Below are positions 1-8,985 of a stretch of DNA of 64,000 nucleotides, piece by piece (position 1 is the stretch's first letter; each line of letters begins with the position of its first letter). Under the pieces are notes generated by a model. That model saw nothing but the letters and a program-made list of their open reading frames with translations. It was not told where the DNA came from and did no database searches. The stretch is from Burkholderia sp. OK233 (lineage in GTDB: Bacteria > Pseudomonadota > Gammaproteobacteria > Burkholderiales > Burkholderiaceae): contig NZ_OCSR01000001.1 of assembly GCF_900230185.1 (NCBI RefSeq), positions 62,001 through 126,000 of the forward strand, given 5' to 3'. The position numbers and the translations under genes are program-made.

Positions 1-272
1 TGGCGGTCTCGGCTTCCCTGTCGATCGGTGCGCGGCTCGTTCTAATGCCTCCTTAACGTATCGAGGTCGCTCCGGATCTCCTGCTGCAGAACCCGATCAA
101 GAAGAAATTGCGCACAGCGTGATGCATCGCTGACTTGTTCAGCGACCACGTATAGGACTCTCGGCTCAAGCGCCTCTTCCGATTGAAAATCGACTATGAA
201 GCGAAGATCCAATGTCGCGCCGAGGTGTACGCATTGCGTTACGTGCATGTCGCCCTCAGGTATTTCCGTCAA
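1..272 (-). pseudogene. Decayed YqjE/YqjK-like junction (partial, window edge)
   Basis: A minus-strand reading frame of up to 76 codons, most likely starting at the ATG at 248, ends at 42. Its last residues (EIRSDLDTL) match the C-terminus of the holin-like gene at 11561-11935. The DNA that follows (1-41) matches the start of the next gene there (11564), but the ATG of that gene is ACG here. So this is a second, rearranged copy of the YqjE-like/YqjK-like junction with its downstream start codon lost. The first 60 or so residues have no counterpart in the intact copy and I do not recognise them. The feature runs off the window. Confidence 0.5.
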
Positions 273-711
273 CGTTGAAGCGGTTGTGGCTTCGTTCTGA
301 GCATCGACTCCGGCCTCCTTGCTCGCGGCGCCTCGCGGCTCGCCTGCAAATCACAAAGGTGTATCCGGTGTATCGCAGCCGCTGTCCCATCCTCATGTTC
401 CAACTTTTCATCCACGATTTTTCCCGGCTGCGATGGAGCGAGGCTGTTCGATTCCAACTTTCTCGTCCTTCGCGGGCTCCTGCTCGCTGGAGCCATGTGC
501 ACTGAGGCTTGTGGCAAGCAGGCCTGATAGCAGTCCTTCTGCGGGAATAGCGCGCATCTCGACCGTCGTCCGAAGCATGCGCCCGGAAACGTCGCGAGGC
601 CGAGTCGCCGCGAGTGCCACTGATGACGACCTCTAGCCGCGTGCAAGTTCTCTGTGGGGCACGCCACTTGCTCAACCCTTGGGCCATTCAAACGAAAGTA
701 TGGAGGTTCAA
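273..711. other. No supported gene
   Basis: Several overlapping frames are open on both strands, which is usual for GC-rich DNA. None has a Shine-Dalgarno, a recognisable domain or a clear advantage over the others. The promoter and leader of the DUF883 gene at 712 probably lie at the right end of this stretch. Confidence 0.5.
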
Positions 712-1029
712 ATGACCGAGTCGCAACAACCCACCGCCCCGGCAGCCGGGTCCTCGCCCGTCGCGTCCGACCCACCCAGTTCCGCCGGGTCATCTCAACA
801 GGGCAACGGCTCTACAGCGAAGTCCAGCGGCGACGACGGAGACCGAGCAACCGGCGCCCGCACGCTGTCCGACGTGAAGGACAAGATTGCTGGTGCACAG
901 GAGGTGGTCAAGAAGAAGTACCGTGTCGTCTCTGAATCGACCGACGATTACGTTCATGAGGCTCCGTGGAAAGCGGTCACGATGGCACTCATCGGCGGAC
1001 TCATCATCGGAATGCTTGCTCGCCGCTAA
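712..1029 (+). CDS. DUF883-family (ElaB/YqjD-like) membrane-anchored protein
   Basis: A 105-residue protein with a low-complexity, Ser/Gly/Pro-rich first half, a short helical segment (residues 55-80) and a C-terminal hydrophobic anchor (VTMALIGGLIIGML) ending in Arg-Arg. That is the layout of the YqjD/ElaB family, whose E. coli members are inner-membrane proteins that bind ribosomes in stationary phase. The ATG at 712 is chosen over upstream in-frame starts because GGAGG lies at 702-706. A GlsB-type membrane protein follows 29 bases downstream and is probably cotranscribed. The ribosome role is family knowledge, not shown here. Confidence 0.8.
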   Translation: MTESQQPTAPAAGSSPVASDPPSSAGSSQQGNGSTAKSSGDDGDRATGARTLSDVKDKIAGAQEVVKKKYRVVSESTDDYVHEAPWKAVTMALIGGLIIGMLARR

Positions 1030-1058
1030 CGCGGATTTAGCTCTATAGGAGAAAAAAC

Positions 1059-1334
1059 ATGGACCCGGTTTCGCATGGAATTATTTTCTGGCTGATTATC
1101 GGAGGCATCGCTGGCGCCTTGGCGGGTCGTATCGTCGACGGCGGCGGCTTCGGCATTGTGGTCGATATCATCGTAGGAATTGTCGGAGCCTTCATAGGAG
1201 GTTGGCTTGGCGGGGCGCTGGGTCTGCACCTGGGAAGCGGCATAGTCGGCTCGCTTGTTACGGCGCTGCTTGGCGCGGTTATCCTGCTCGCTGTCCTGCG
1301 ACTTTTCAGCCGAGGTCGGGCGCGGCCACTTTAA
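1059..1334 (+). CDS. GlsB/YeaQ/YmgE-family stress membrane protein
   Basis: A 91-residue, glycine-rich, very hydrophobic protein with three predicted membrane segments separated by short loops, including the family-type GGIAGALAGRIV at residues 15-26. Members of this transglycosylase-associated family are small inner-membrane proteins induced by stress in many proteobacteria; no enzymatic activity is established. The start follows an AGGAG-type site (about 1049-1053). It sits directly behind the DUF883 gene, so both probably belong to one general-stress transcript. It is a complete, normal-length member of the family. Confidence 0.85.
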   Translation: MDPVSHGIIFWLIIGGIAGALAGRIVDGGGFGIVVDIIVGIVGAFIGGWLGGALGLHLGSGIVGSLVTALLGAVILLAVLRLFSRGRARPL

Positions 1335-1713
1335 AGCATTCAATTCAGCCGAGGCGCGTTACGTTTCAATTTCGAGAATGCCTTTTCGCCGGTCCTCACC
1401 TTCTGGCTCCGCGCCCGGATGCGCGGTCAGCCTACGCTGACCTCAATCCGCCGAGGCTTTGCTTCTTTCCTGCATAGTCAGCAAGCATCGAATTCGCGAC
1501 GGAATGGAGAACTGTTGGTAACCATCGACTGAGACTACGCTCGACGAAAGGATTTCCGACCGAAGTAATGTACCGGGTGGCGAGCTCACCGGCTATTCGC
1601 GCGCGTCTGGTCGCTGGAGCCACTCGCCTACGCCACCGCAGTGCGTCGCAGTGACGTAGGGACTAGAGCAACAGACTAGCCGTTCGCGTGGCGCGGCTTG
1701 CCCGTTGTGTTTT
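1335..1713. other. No supported gene
   Basis: Only short overlapping frames without Shine-Dalgarno or domain similarity. I see no obvious terminator or repeat. The stretch separates the plus-strand stress genes from the minus-strand PRC-barrel remnant. Confidence 0.5.
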
Positions 1714-1996
1714 TCAGTGCTCGCTGGGCCTGATGCTGGGGTCGCTTTCCACCACTTCATGGGTCGCTGACCAGTACGGCTCCCGGTTGTAGTAGCTATA
1801 CGTCAACTCTCCCCACTTCGCATCTGCCATCGTCGGCCAGTGGTCCTTGTCAAAGCCCGGGTCGTCCTTGAGGCGCTGTGCCGTGATGTCGACGACGAAG
1901 CACTTCTCGTTCGTATCGAGAGTCAGTGCGCTCCATGGAATGGCATGCAGGTTAGAACCCATTCCGAGCAAACCTCCCTCAGAAAGAACATGCGCT
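1714..1996 (-). pseudogene. PRC-barrel protein, C-terminal fragment
   Basis: The minus strand encodes about 94 residues colinear with the second half of the intact PRC-barrel protein at 25410-25883: LLGMGSNLHAIPWSALTLD, then GFDKDHWPTM and YYNREPYW match their counterparts there. Similarity stops at about position 1996, in the middle of the PRC-barrel, where it meets a transposase remnant that reads on the opposite strand. The N-terminal half and the start codon are missing. I see no matching N-terminal part on the other side of the transposase, so this looks like a deletion or partial insertion rather than a simple interruption. Confidence 0.75.
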
Positions 1997-2933
1997 GTTC
2001 GAAGAAGGCGCCCGGCGTGGCCTGGCGACGCGAACACAGCGGCAAGACCAACCGGCCGCAATACGTCTGGGCGCAGTGCATCGTGACCCTGGGCGTGAGC
2101 GTACTGGGCAATGGCGGCGTCGGTATGGCATTGCCCATCCTCTCGCGCATGGTTCCCGAGACGGGCAACACCAACAAGCTCAAGATCGCATTGGCGCTTG
2201 TGCGTGCACTCAGCGGCGTGACCGACAGGCCCATCCGTGTGCTGTTCGACTCGTGGTTCATGCGCGCGCGGCTGGATGTCATCGGTCAGGCGCGTATCGA
2301 TACCGCGCTGTTCCTGCCGCCCGCAACGCCCGAGGCGCCCCGGCGTGGACGACCGCGCATCTATGGGGAGCGCCTGACCCGCGAGGCCATCGAAACGTTG
2401 CCCGCGTCCGAATTGACGATGAGGTTCTACGGCAAGGATCAACGCGTGGGCCTGCGCTCGACAGTGGCGGTGGCGCGCTTCCTCAAAGGGACTGCGGTGC
2501 GCGCCGTGTGGTGTCAGTTCTATGACGACAAACGGCAGTCCTGGATGAAGGCACGCCTGAGCTGGCCTCCGAAACGGACCTGAGTGCCGAGACGATTACC
2601 CAGCTGTATGCCCGCCGCTGGGGGATAGAACCGCTGTTCCACAACCTCAAGCGCTGGTGGGGCATCAACAATCTCTGGCAGCAGACGCGCACCGTGCTCG
2701 AGTTGTGGATGCAGATCCGTTCGTGCGCCTGGACGCTTACCCAACTGCTCAGCCTGGCGATCGGCGACGCGTTCCCGATGGACAAGATTGCGCCGTGGCG
2801 GATCGGCAAGCCCGTCACCGCCGGCCTCGTCGCCCAATGGCTGTGCCGGGAAATTGCCGGACTTGCCAGTCACCTTGCCATGCGCGGCAAGTCCCAGAAA
2901 TTCCGCTGGCCCCAGGCGCGTCCCGCTCCTTGA
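1990..2933 (+). pseudogene. IS4-like DDE transposase, truncated and frameshifted
   Basis: The region from about 1990 encodes the C-terminal part of a DDE transposase. VLFDSWFM (about 2239) carries the second acidic residue, and YARRWGIEPLFHNLK (from 2607) is a Y-x2-R-x3-E-x6-K box as in IS4-like families. The first part reads in one frame to a stop at 2581-2583; the YREK box lies in another frame, so a frameshift sits at about 2540-2552. The N-terminal third, with the first catalytic Asp, is absent. The family assignment beyond 'IS4-like or IS701-like DDE' is uncertain, and I found no terminal inverted repeats. Confidence 0.75.
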
Positions 2934-3300
2934 CTTTCCGTGTGATGCCGCTTCTGCGGCCCCGCACAAACGTTTCATCGCAATCTCGGTCTCCTTCGCT
3001 GCTTCACGACCATTCGTCAACCATGGTCGCGGACTCCGTTCGGGTGTCTAAAGTCCAGCCCTTTTTGGATATCGCGCAGTAAGCGGGATGCTCTCATTCC
3101 GCTCGAATATCGCCGAGGCATAGCACCGATTGCGACAACTTTCGCTTAAGGAGACTCGGATGCTGAGTTAACGGCAGCAACGCCTGAAGAACGTTGCATT
3201 GTTCCCATTCCTGTCCGAGCGGGGAAAGAACGGAGAGGTTTGGTGACGACTAAAGTTTTTCCTGAACTCCGCCGCCAGTCACAGCTGCGAATACTGCTAA
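2934..3300. other. No supported gene
   Basis: Follows the transposase remnant. No coding frame with a domain is visible. A good AAGGAG site at about 3149 leads only to an ATG with a stop two codons later, so it looks like the decayed start of a lost gene. Confidence 0.4.
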
Positions 3301-3723
3301 CTACGCCCAAAGTTTTGAGGATATTGGTTGCCACCGGGAAACTGCCGGCGCGGGCACATTCACGCGGGTTTGAGGACTGGACAAACGCTTCGCCAACAGC
3401 GAGTCAATGGCGGATTCCAGGGCATCCACGTCGACGGGCTTGGAAAGAAAAACATTCCACAGCGTGGAATTTTCTTTTGGCGGGACGCGACCGGACGCCA
3501 TGACCACGGGAATCTGGGCAAGTGCGGGATAAAACTTCAGCCGTTCGCACAAGGCAATTCCGTCCATACCTGGCATGTTCCAGTCCGTGACTATCAAATC
3601 GGGAAGGTACCGCGCTGCCTCCCCGCCTTCCGCGAGGAGTATGCGGTAACCGCGTCCCTCCAGGATAATCTGAAGCAGCCAGAGCGAATCCACTTCATCG
3701 TCAACGAGCAGGATAGTAGACAT
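3301..3723 (-). CDS. CheY-like response regulator receiver protein
   Basis: A 140-residue single-domain receiver. The acidic pair is in LLVDDEVD (residues 5-12), the phosphoacceptor Asp in LIVTDWNMPGMDG, the conserved Ser in VMASG and the switch Lys in LSKPVD. The helix between the GGEAA and YLPDLIV segments is several residues shorter than in typical receivers, so a small in-frame deletion is likely. About 25 extra residues follow the domain. The start at 3723 gives the standard CheY N-terminus, although no good Shine-Dalgarno precedes it. No kinase gene is adjacent. Other receiver remnants occur in the window (6390, 22396, 24863). Confidence 0.7.
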   Translation of the reverse strand: MSTILLVDDEVDSLWLLQIILEGRGYRILLAEGGEAARYLPDLIVTDWNMPGMDGIALCERLKFYPALAQIPVVMASGRVPPKENSTLWNVFLSKPVDVDALESAIDSLLAKRLSSPQTRVNVPAPAVSRWQPISSKLWA

Positions 3724-4565
3724 GTAAGTAGTCCGGAGGCAACCTGATTTCCGCAACGAATATGCCTGTCAACTTTCCAGAGTTGTGTCGCTTCATCGCG
3801 CGTTGCCCTGCGTCAAGCTTGCGCAAGGCCAAAGCCCGATAACGGTGTCCAGCGTTTTTCCGTCTCAATCTGCCTGCTGGCGAGGTGAACGTAACCGCAC
3901 TGCTTTCGTTTCTGTCCGATACAGCGCGTCGCTAGCTGCTCCGATATCTGCCGCGAATCTGTCTGTTTGCGCACGGAATCATCTGACAAAGGTCAGACGC
4001 GCTCGGCGTGCAAGCAGGCTACGAAAAGTTCCTCGATGAATTCAAAGGGCCGGCCTTTCCGGTCGATACTGCAACATCCACGGCTTAGCAGTTACGCGGG
4101 CGCCGGCTTGAGCCGGTATGCCGACAGTGACGCCGGTCTATCCGCGGGACACCTTCGGACGAGTTATGCACAGAGTTGTGAACAGATTTTGTGGATAACT
4201 CGTGCTGTCCGCAACGCAAGTGGATAAGTCTTGACTCACGTGCATGCGAACCGCTGGCCGTCGAAGCCTCGCATAGGTAGACCGATCTTAAGCGGACCGG
4301 GAGGGATCCGCTCAAACAATTCAGTTCCCCAGGCACGATGCATGCGGAGTCGGAGTCGGAGTCGCAGGTGCATCTTGTTGCGCTCCTGCGCGCACATCAC
4401 CCCAGAGCAATGGCTGTGAGACCAGGGTCGGGACATTCCATACATGCGTTCGTCGTCGCCCGCACAGCCGGTTTTACAACCAAGCATCCTCTGTCAAGGG
4501 TTCCTTTGCCGCTCACGGCGAGAAGAACGCTGGCGGAACCCACAATTCTGTTTTGGAGAAATGCG
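3724..4565. other. No supported gene; contains DnaA-box-like cluster
   Basis: About 840 bases without a convincing gene. Open frames on both strands lack Shine-Dalgarno sites and domains. The notable contents are a cluster of DnaA-box-like sequences at 4160-4227 (separate entry) and three tandem GGAGTC hexamers near 4345-4362. The right end carries the GGAG site for the manganese catalase remnant. Confidence 0.5.
4160..4227. promoter_or_regulatory. Cluster of DnaA-box-like sites with an inverted repeat
   Basis: TTATGCACA at 4164-4172 and, on the other strand, TTATCCACA at 4190-4198 both fit the DnaA-box consensus TTATNCACA. TTATCCACT on the minus strand (4219-4227) is an 8/9 match. The first two boxes form an inverted repeat, CGAGTTATGCACA (4160-4172) facing CGAGTTATCCACA (reverse complement of 4190-4202), with one mismatch in 13. 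Such spacing occurs in replication origins and DnaA-titration sites. No replication gene is near, so the function is unknown. Confidence 0.5.
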
Positions 4566-5448
4566 GTGTTCGTGCACAATCAACGGCCTCAGTACACCGT
4601 CCGCGTAGCCGCGCACGATCCCGGTCTTGCCAATCTGCTCCTCGAACAGTTCGGTGGCCCGTAGGGCGAGCTGGCTGCAGCGTGTCGTTTTTTCACGCAG
4701 GCGGTAAGCGAGGAAGACTGAGGCCGGCGTGACATGCTGTTCGACATCGCGACCGAAGAACTCAGTCCTCGGGAAATCATCGGTTCGATCGTCGCCATGC
4801 TCAACAAGGGCGCGAAAGGTCAGCTTGCAGAAGGCGTTGAGCAGGAAGCGGATCTTTACCGTTCGCTCACCGGAGGGCAACGATTCGCATACCAAAGCAC
4901 TACTTTACGGTGGTGGCCCGGCGTTGACCAACTCGGCCGGTGTGCCGTGGACGGCCGCTTACATCGACACGATCGGCGAGCCAACTTCGGATCTGCGATC
5001 GACTATTGCCGCGGAAGCGCGCGCGAAGATCGTCTACGAACGGCTGATCAATGTGACCGATGATACAGGCTTCAAGGAAGCTCTCGGCTTTCTGGTGACC
5101 CACGAGATCGCACACCAGAAATCGTTCGAGAAGGCTTTGCACTCGATCCAGCCAAGCTTCCCGCAAGGCAAGTTTCTGGGAGTCCCAGAATTCACCAACG
5201 TCTACTACAACATGTCCAACGGAGACGACGCGCCGCGCGGTCCATGGAATGAAGGACCGGGCTGGGAGTTCGTCGAAATGCCGGAACCGTCAGTCGACGG
5301 TGGCGACGGCCTCGCAAATGTTCAGGTGTCTGAAAAAGAAGTCGAGATGTTGAGTGCGATGGCATCGCGAACGGCTTCTGCAACTGAAACCAATCCGGTC
5401 ACCGGTGCCGACCTGGGCGCCGGGCAGGATACAGCAGTATCGAAGTAA
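4566..5448 (+). pseudogene. Manganese catalase, multiply inactivated
   Basis: The translation follows a non-heme manganese catalase from a GTG at 4566 (GGAG at 4555-4558): QYTVRVAAHDPGLANLLLEQ, then LLFDIATEELS-type and NKGAKGQLAEGVEQEADLYR segments, then EAHQKSFEKAL-type and YYNMSNG segments near the C-terminus. In-frame stops occur at TAG 4662 and TGA 4719, each within conserved sequence, and a frameshift lies at about 4881 (LTGG to NDSHT). In the EELSH metal-binding motif the His is Pro (EELSPREIIG). The enzyme would dismutate hydrogen peroxide, but this copy cannot be functional. The similarity is unmistakable across three frames. Confidence 0.85.
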
Positions 5449-5600
5449 AAGCGTTAGCAGCAGAAATCAAGGTTGCCGGCACCTCAATGCCGGCGACGGC
5501 GGAACCTGTTCGGTCTCAGCGCAGTGCGAGCGGGGCGAACAGGTCGTCCCCAAGATGCCGTATCACGGCGCTGTGCGCGCCTCACCACAACGGAGCCTTT

Positions 5601-6119
5601 ATGTACCCTGATACCATGAACCTGCTCTTCCCGCGTCAACGGGACGCTGTCGTCGAAGCAGCCTTCGACTGCACTACGGAGGTCTTTGCCGGTATTGAGA
5701 GAGTTGTCGAATTAAATGTCCAGACTGTGAAAACCTCATTGTCCGAGCAGCAGGCGTTGGCCGACGCGGCACTTTCTGCCCGATCCCTCAGTGAGGTAAT
5801 TGATCTTCAGTCGCAGCAATTCCCGGCCTCCGTTAAAAAGACCTTCGCGTACTGGCGGCATGCGGAGGACATTGCGTTTCAAACACGAGACGGGTTCTTC
5901 GGGGCAATGGAGGAGCACTTCGGAGGTTCGCTTCAGACGTTCGCGGAGATGTTCGACGTCACGGCAGTCCGATTCGCCGCTCAGGAGCGGCTCGGCGGGT
6001 CGAGCCTGCTTGTCATTGCGCAACCGGCGACTGGCGACGCCGAGCGGGTTGCAATCGTGGACAGTTCGGGTAAGTTGGTTTCTTCGGACGATGCAAGGGG
6101 CGACTTGCACAAGGATTGA
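5601..6119 (+). CDS. Phasin family protein (PHB granule-associated)
   Basis: A 172-residue, mostly alpha-helical protein with the phasin layout: an amphipathic N-terminus, a central helical stretch (residues 25-70, including VKTSLSEQQALADAALSAR), an ExxDLQSQQFP-type element near residue 72 and a long second helix. Phasins coat polyhydroxyalkanoate granules; several in this family are used as stress chaperones. The start at 5601 follows GGAG (5592-5595); upstream in-frame codons lack a site. It stands alone between two pseudogenes. The C-terminal 35 residues (VAIVDSSGKLVSSD) are less typical. Confidence 0.75.
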   Translation: MYPDTMNLLFPRQRDAVVEAAFDCTTEVFAGIERVVELNVQTVKTSLSEQQALADAALSARSLSEVIDLQSQQFPASVKKTFAYWRHAEDIAFQTRDGFFGAMEEHFGGSLQTFAEMFDVTAVRFAAQERLGGSSLLVIAQPATGDAERVAIVDSSGKLVSSDDARGDLHKD

Positions 6120-6389
6120 ATCGGCCGGCGGGCGTGCATCGCTTCATTCCGTCGGCGTTGACGCGTGAGGTTAGGAGCGCGCTACTGCGCGAGCTGTCGA
6201 GTTGCACGGCGGTCGGGCAAGAATTGCTAGCCGCCATGCGCTCTGGTACGGCCTGCGGAGCAGTTATGTCGCTGCGCACAGCTTGTTCGCCTGCGACGAG
6301 TCGACGGAACGGCCGGTGTGAGTGAGCGGTTTTTGCGCTCACAGTTGGTAGCGGTCCTATGCCAACGCGCCAATAGCGAGAGAAAACCC

Positions 6390-6909
6390 ATGAACTCGAG
6401 CTTCGAAAACCGGGAATGCCGGGAAGATCCGACCGCAGGCCAGCACAGGCGCCTCCAGAACAGGGCGCCTGTCCACGCGCTTGTCGTGGACGATTCGTGC
6501 CCGTCGGCCGGCGCTCCGACCGCATACCTGCAAGTCGGCGGCATGAGGGTGCGAACCCGTCTACCACAGGTCGGACGCCCCGAGGGACGCGAAGGCATGG
6601 ACACCTGATTGCATTGTTCTGGATGTCGCCATGCCCGGCCTATCCGGATCAGGCGTCGCAGCGGCGCTCCGGGGAATCGGGACGACCGGAAAGAGTCCTC
6701 TTCGGGCATTTACTGCATTCGGTACCGCCGACTACATCCAGGAAATGAAGGAGGTTGGTTTCGACGCCGTCTGCCGCAAGCCTGCTGAGCTAACCCAGCT
6801 CGAAGGCATGGTCTTCAAGCTGCTCGGCCATGAATTGGTCGATGGCTTTCAGTTCGTGCCGTCCACCTCGGAGCTGGTGCCGACCCCATCCCGGCCTGGA
6901 CCTGGTTGA
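6390..6909 (+). pseudogene. Receiver-domain response regulator, frameshifted
   Basis: The first frame from ATG 6390 gives a receiver N-terminus (HALVVDDS at about 6475-6500). The rest of the domain lies in another frame: CIVLDVAMPGLSGSGVAAAL (about 6610-6670) with the phosphoacceptor Asp, then AFTAFG and VCRKP with the switch Lys. The shift is at about 6575. After the domain a tail of about 30 residues runs to a stop at 6909. The two halves together would make one CheY-like domain, so this is one broken gene rather than two. Confidence 0.65.
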
Positions 6910-7034
6910 TCGACAGTAACGCGGTGTCAAAAGGAACGCGACGCGCTCAACTGCGGCTCGCCGATTGCGACCTGTTCGTCGTTCACTGTCGCCGAACGCC
7001 AGGATACGCCCCGCGATCGGCGGCACGGTGGCGC

Positions 7035-7109
7035 CTAATGCCAGAACAGCGCGATTAGAATGATGATGGGAATGGGTACCCCGAGCATATAAAGAAGAAT
7101 CGAGCGCAT
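7035..7109 (-). CDS. 24-residue hydrophobic membrane peptide
   Basis: A very short gene read from ATG 7109, preceded by a strong GGAGG on the minus strand (7116-7120). The product is one membrane helix (GVPIPIIILIALFWH) with a single Arg near the N-terminus. The start, the Shine-Dalgarno and the stop all fit, and peptides of this type (IPIPIIILI core) recur in proteobacteria. It lies just downstream of the 311-residue membrane protein gene on the same strand and could be cotranscribed. No function is known to me. Confidence 0.55.
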   Translation of the reverse strand: MRSILLYMLGVPIPIIILIALFWH

Positions 7110-7144
7110 GAACACCTCCTTCGGTAAATGAATTGAAGTTTCAA

Positions 7145-8080
7145 TCAGAGCTGGCGTACGCGGCCGCCATGAGTTGCCATCAGACTCGCAGAGAATGCGC
7201 CCATCAGCAGCGAGATGAATAACCACAACGATGCGCCGATTGTGACTTTGCGTGCCTTGTCGGCGGCATCCTTAGCGGCAGCATCGAGGGCAGCGATTTT
7301 CTGCAGCAGGCGCGTGTAGGTGGTCACCACACGAGCTTTTGCAGTTTCTGGTGTAAGGCCAGTATGCTGCGCAACAAGCTGGCCTAAATAGGCAGTGTCT
7401 TCCGGCGACAGTTGATCGCCCATTGCCGCGCTGTTAAGGAAGATTCGTGCCGTTTCCGCACGCGGCATCTCGTTGCCGCCGGCTACGGTCGCGGGGGCCG
7501 CGAGTGACGAACCGTCGGGCATCCGGAACATCGAATCGACAAAGTAGCCGAGCGGCCACGTATTCGTCGCGGCCTCTGCATTGCCGCGTTGCATCGTCCC
7601 CATCGTAACGGAGCCGCCTGCCGCGGCGGCTGTCGCGGCGGTCTGCGCGCCGGCCCGCACGGTGCCCGACACGGCCGATGTCAGTATGGCGGCGGTAACG
7701 AGCGTCGCCACGGCCCAGCTCAGGAAACCATGCGCCGTGTCCCGGAAGTGGACTTCATCGGCGTCGACGGCCAGCCAGCGGCTGCGTAGCCGTCCCGCCA
7801 GATAGCCACCTGATCCTGACGTGAGAATCGAGGTGACGCATACCCATACTACAGCGGCGACACCGAACGCTTTCGCATTCGAGGCGCCCGATGACCACGG
7901 GGAAATCGACGTTAGGCCGAGGCCGGTGCCTAACGTCAGCAGGATGAGCGCGAACGCGGCCGCACCGACGCCGCCGGCGAACACGGCTCCCCATGAGACC
8001 GCGGCCTCGTGTTGACGGACTAGCAGCGCAGGATCTTTCGTGGCCAGCGTATAGTCCGCTGGATCTCTTGTGTTGTTCAT
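7145..8080 (-). CDS. Multi-pass membrane protein of unknown function
   Basis: A 311-residue protein with at least four hydrophobic segments: residues about 25-50 (VSWGAVFAGGVGAAAFALIL), 68-92, 118-140, and a last one near 280-300 (SLWLFISLLMGAFSASL). The central 100 residues are soluble. Related proteins have been loosely labelled 'PhnA-like' in databases, without evidence for a phosphonate role. ATG 8080 is used because GGAGG precedes it. The next gene on this strand is the 24-residue peptide. I cannot assign a function. Confidence 0.65.
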   Translation of the reverse strand: MNNTRDPADYTLATKDPALLVRQHEAAVSWGAVFAGGVGAAAFALILLTLGTGLGLTSISPWSSGASNAKAFGVAAVVWVCVTSILTSGSGGYLAGRLRSRWLAVDADEVHFRDTAHGFLSWAVATLVTAAILTSAVSGTVRAGAQTAATAAAAGGSVTMGTMQRGNAEAATNTWPLGYFVDSMFRMPDGSSLAAPATVAGGNEMPRAETARIFLNSAAMGDQLSPEDTAYLGQLVAQHTGLTPETAKARVVTTYTRLLQKIAALDAAAKDAADKARKVTIGASLWLFISLLMGAFSASLMATHGGRVRQL

Positions 8081-8398
8081 TGACAGCCTCCATGACCTTG
8101 TTGATACCGCCATTGTCGATATGCCGCCCCGTTCGGCATCACTGCGACGCCGTGAGGGGGCAAATCGCCTGCGTATGTCGCATTTTTTGTGCCGCTTGTG
8201 CCCAGCAGCCGTCTGTGATGCGCGTTTGGCGTGGACGTGACTGACGCCAGATCAGGTGTCGTCGCGTCCGTATTTCCACGTTCCGTTTCCCGACTCTGCG
8301 CACTGGTCCGTCAGGTGGTAGGCATGGGGTTTGCTCGACATAGCGTTCTACCGCAGCATTCACCCGTAGCAGCCAACCGCATGACCGAGGAGATCAGT

Positions 8399-8935
8399 AT
8401 GGAAGCGACGAAACAGGACAAGACCGGGACCGGATCCGGCTCGCACGATGCACTAGCCTTTCTTGAAGCGGAGCATCGTTCAGTTGAAAAACTGTTCGAG
8501 GCGTTCGGGAAGGTCGCCGACAACGACCTTGACGCGAGGTCGGCGCTTGTGCAGCGCGCCTGCGAAGAGCTATCCATCCACGCGATACTCGAAGAGGAGC
8601 TGCTTTATCCGGCCGCACAGGAGGCGTTGGCCGACAGCGACAAGATCGACGTCGACGAAGCGTATATCGAGCACTTCCTCGTCAAGACGCTGATCGCGAA
8701 GTTTGAAACGCTGAAACCTTGCGACAAGGGCTTCGACGCGACCTTCAAGGTGATGAGTGAGATGGTGGGCCATCATGTCGAGGAAGAAGAGGAGGAGCTC
8801 TTCCCGGAACTGCGCAAGTCGAAATGCAATCTCCGCGCGCTCGGCGAAAAGCTGGCAAAACGCAAGGCGGAGTTGCAAAGCAAGCTCGATGCAGTGGGCA
8901 GCGGATCGGTAGGCGACAAGACTGAGATGCTTTGA
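8399..8935 (+). CDS. Hemerythrin-domain protein
   Basis: A 178-residue helical protein with the hemerythrin HHE pattern. His26 is in FLEAEHRSVEKLFEAF, IHAILEEELLYP (about residues 58-69) has the His-x3-Glu pair, a further His is in YIEHFLVK, and GHHVEEEEEELFPEL (about 119-133) carries the last ligands. Such proteins bind a non-heme di-iron centre and are linked to oxygen, NO or iron sensing and stress. An in-frame ATG at 8381 exists, but GAGGAG (8387-8392) points to 8399. It precedes the RecQ-like pseudogene by 50 bases. Confidence 0.85.
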   Translation: MEATKQDKTGTGSGSHDALAFLEAEHRSVEKLFEAFGKVADNDLDARSALVQRACEELSIHAILEEELLYPAAQEALADSDKIDVDEAYIEHFLVKTLIAKFETLKPCDKGFDATFKVMSEMVGHHVEEEEEELFPELRKSKCNLRALGEKLAKRKAELQSKLDAVGSGSVGDKTEML

Positions 8936-8985
8936 GTCCTGCAGCGCAATAGCAGATCGCGCACGCCAACCGGAGATAAAAGTTC

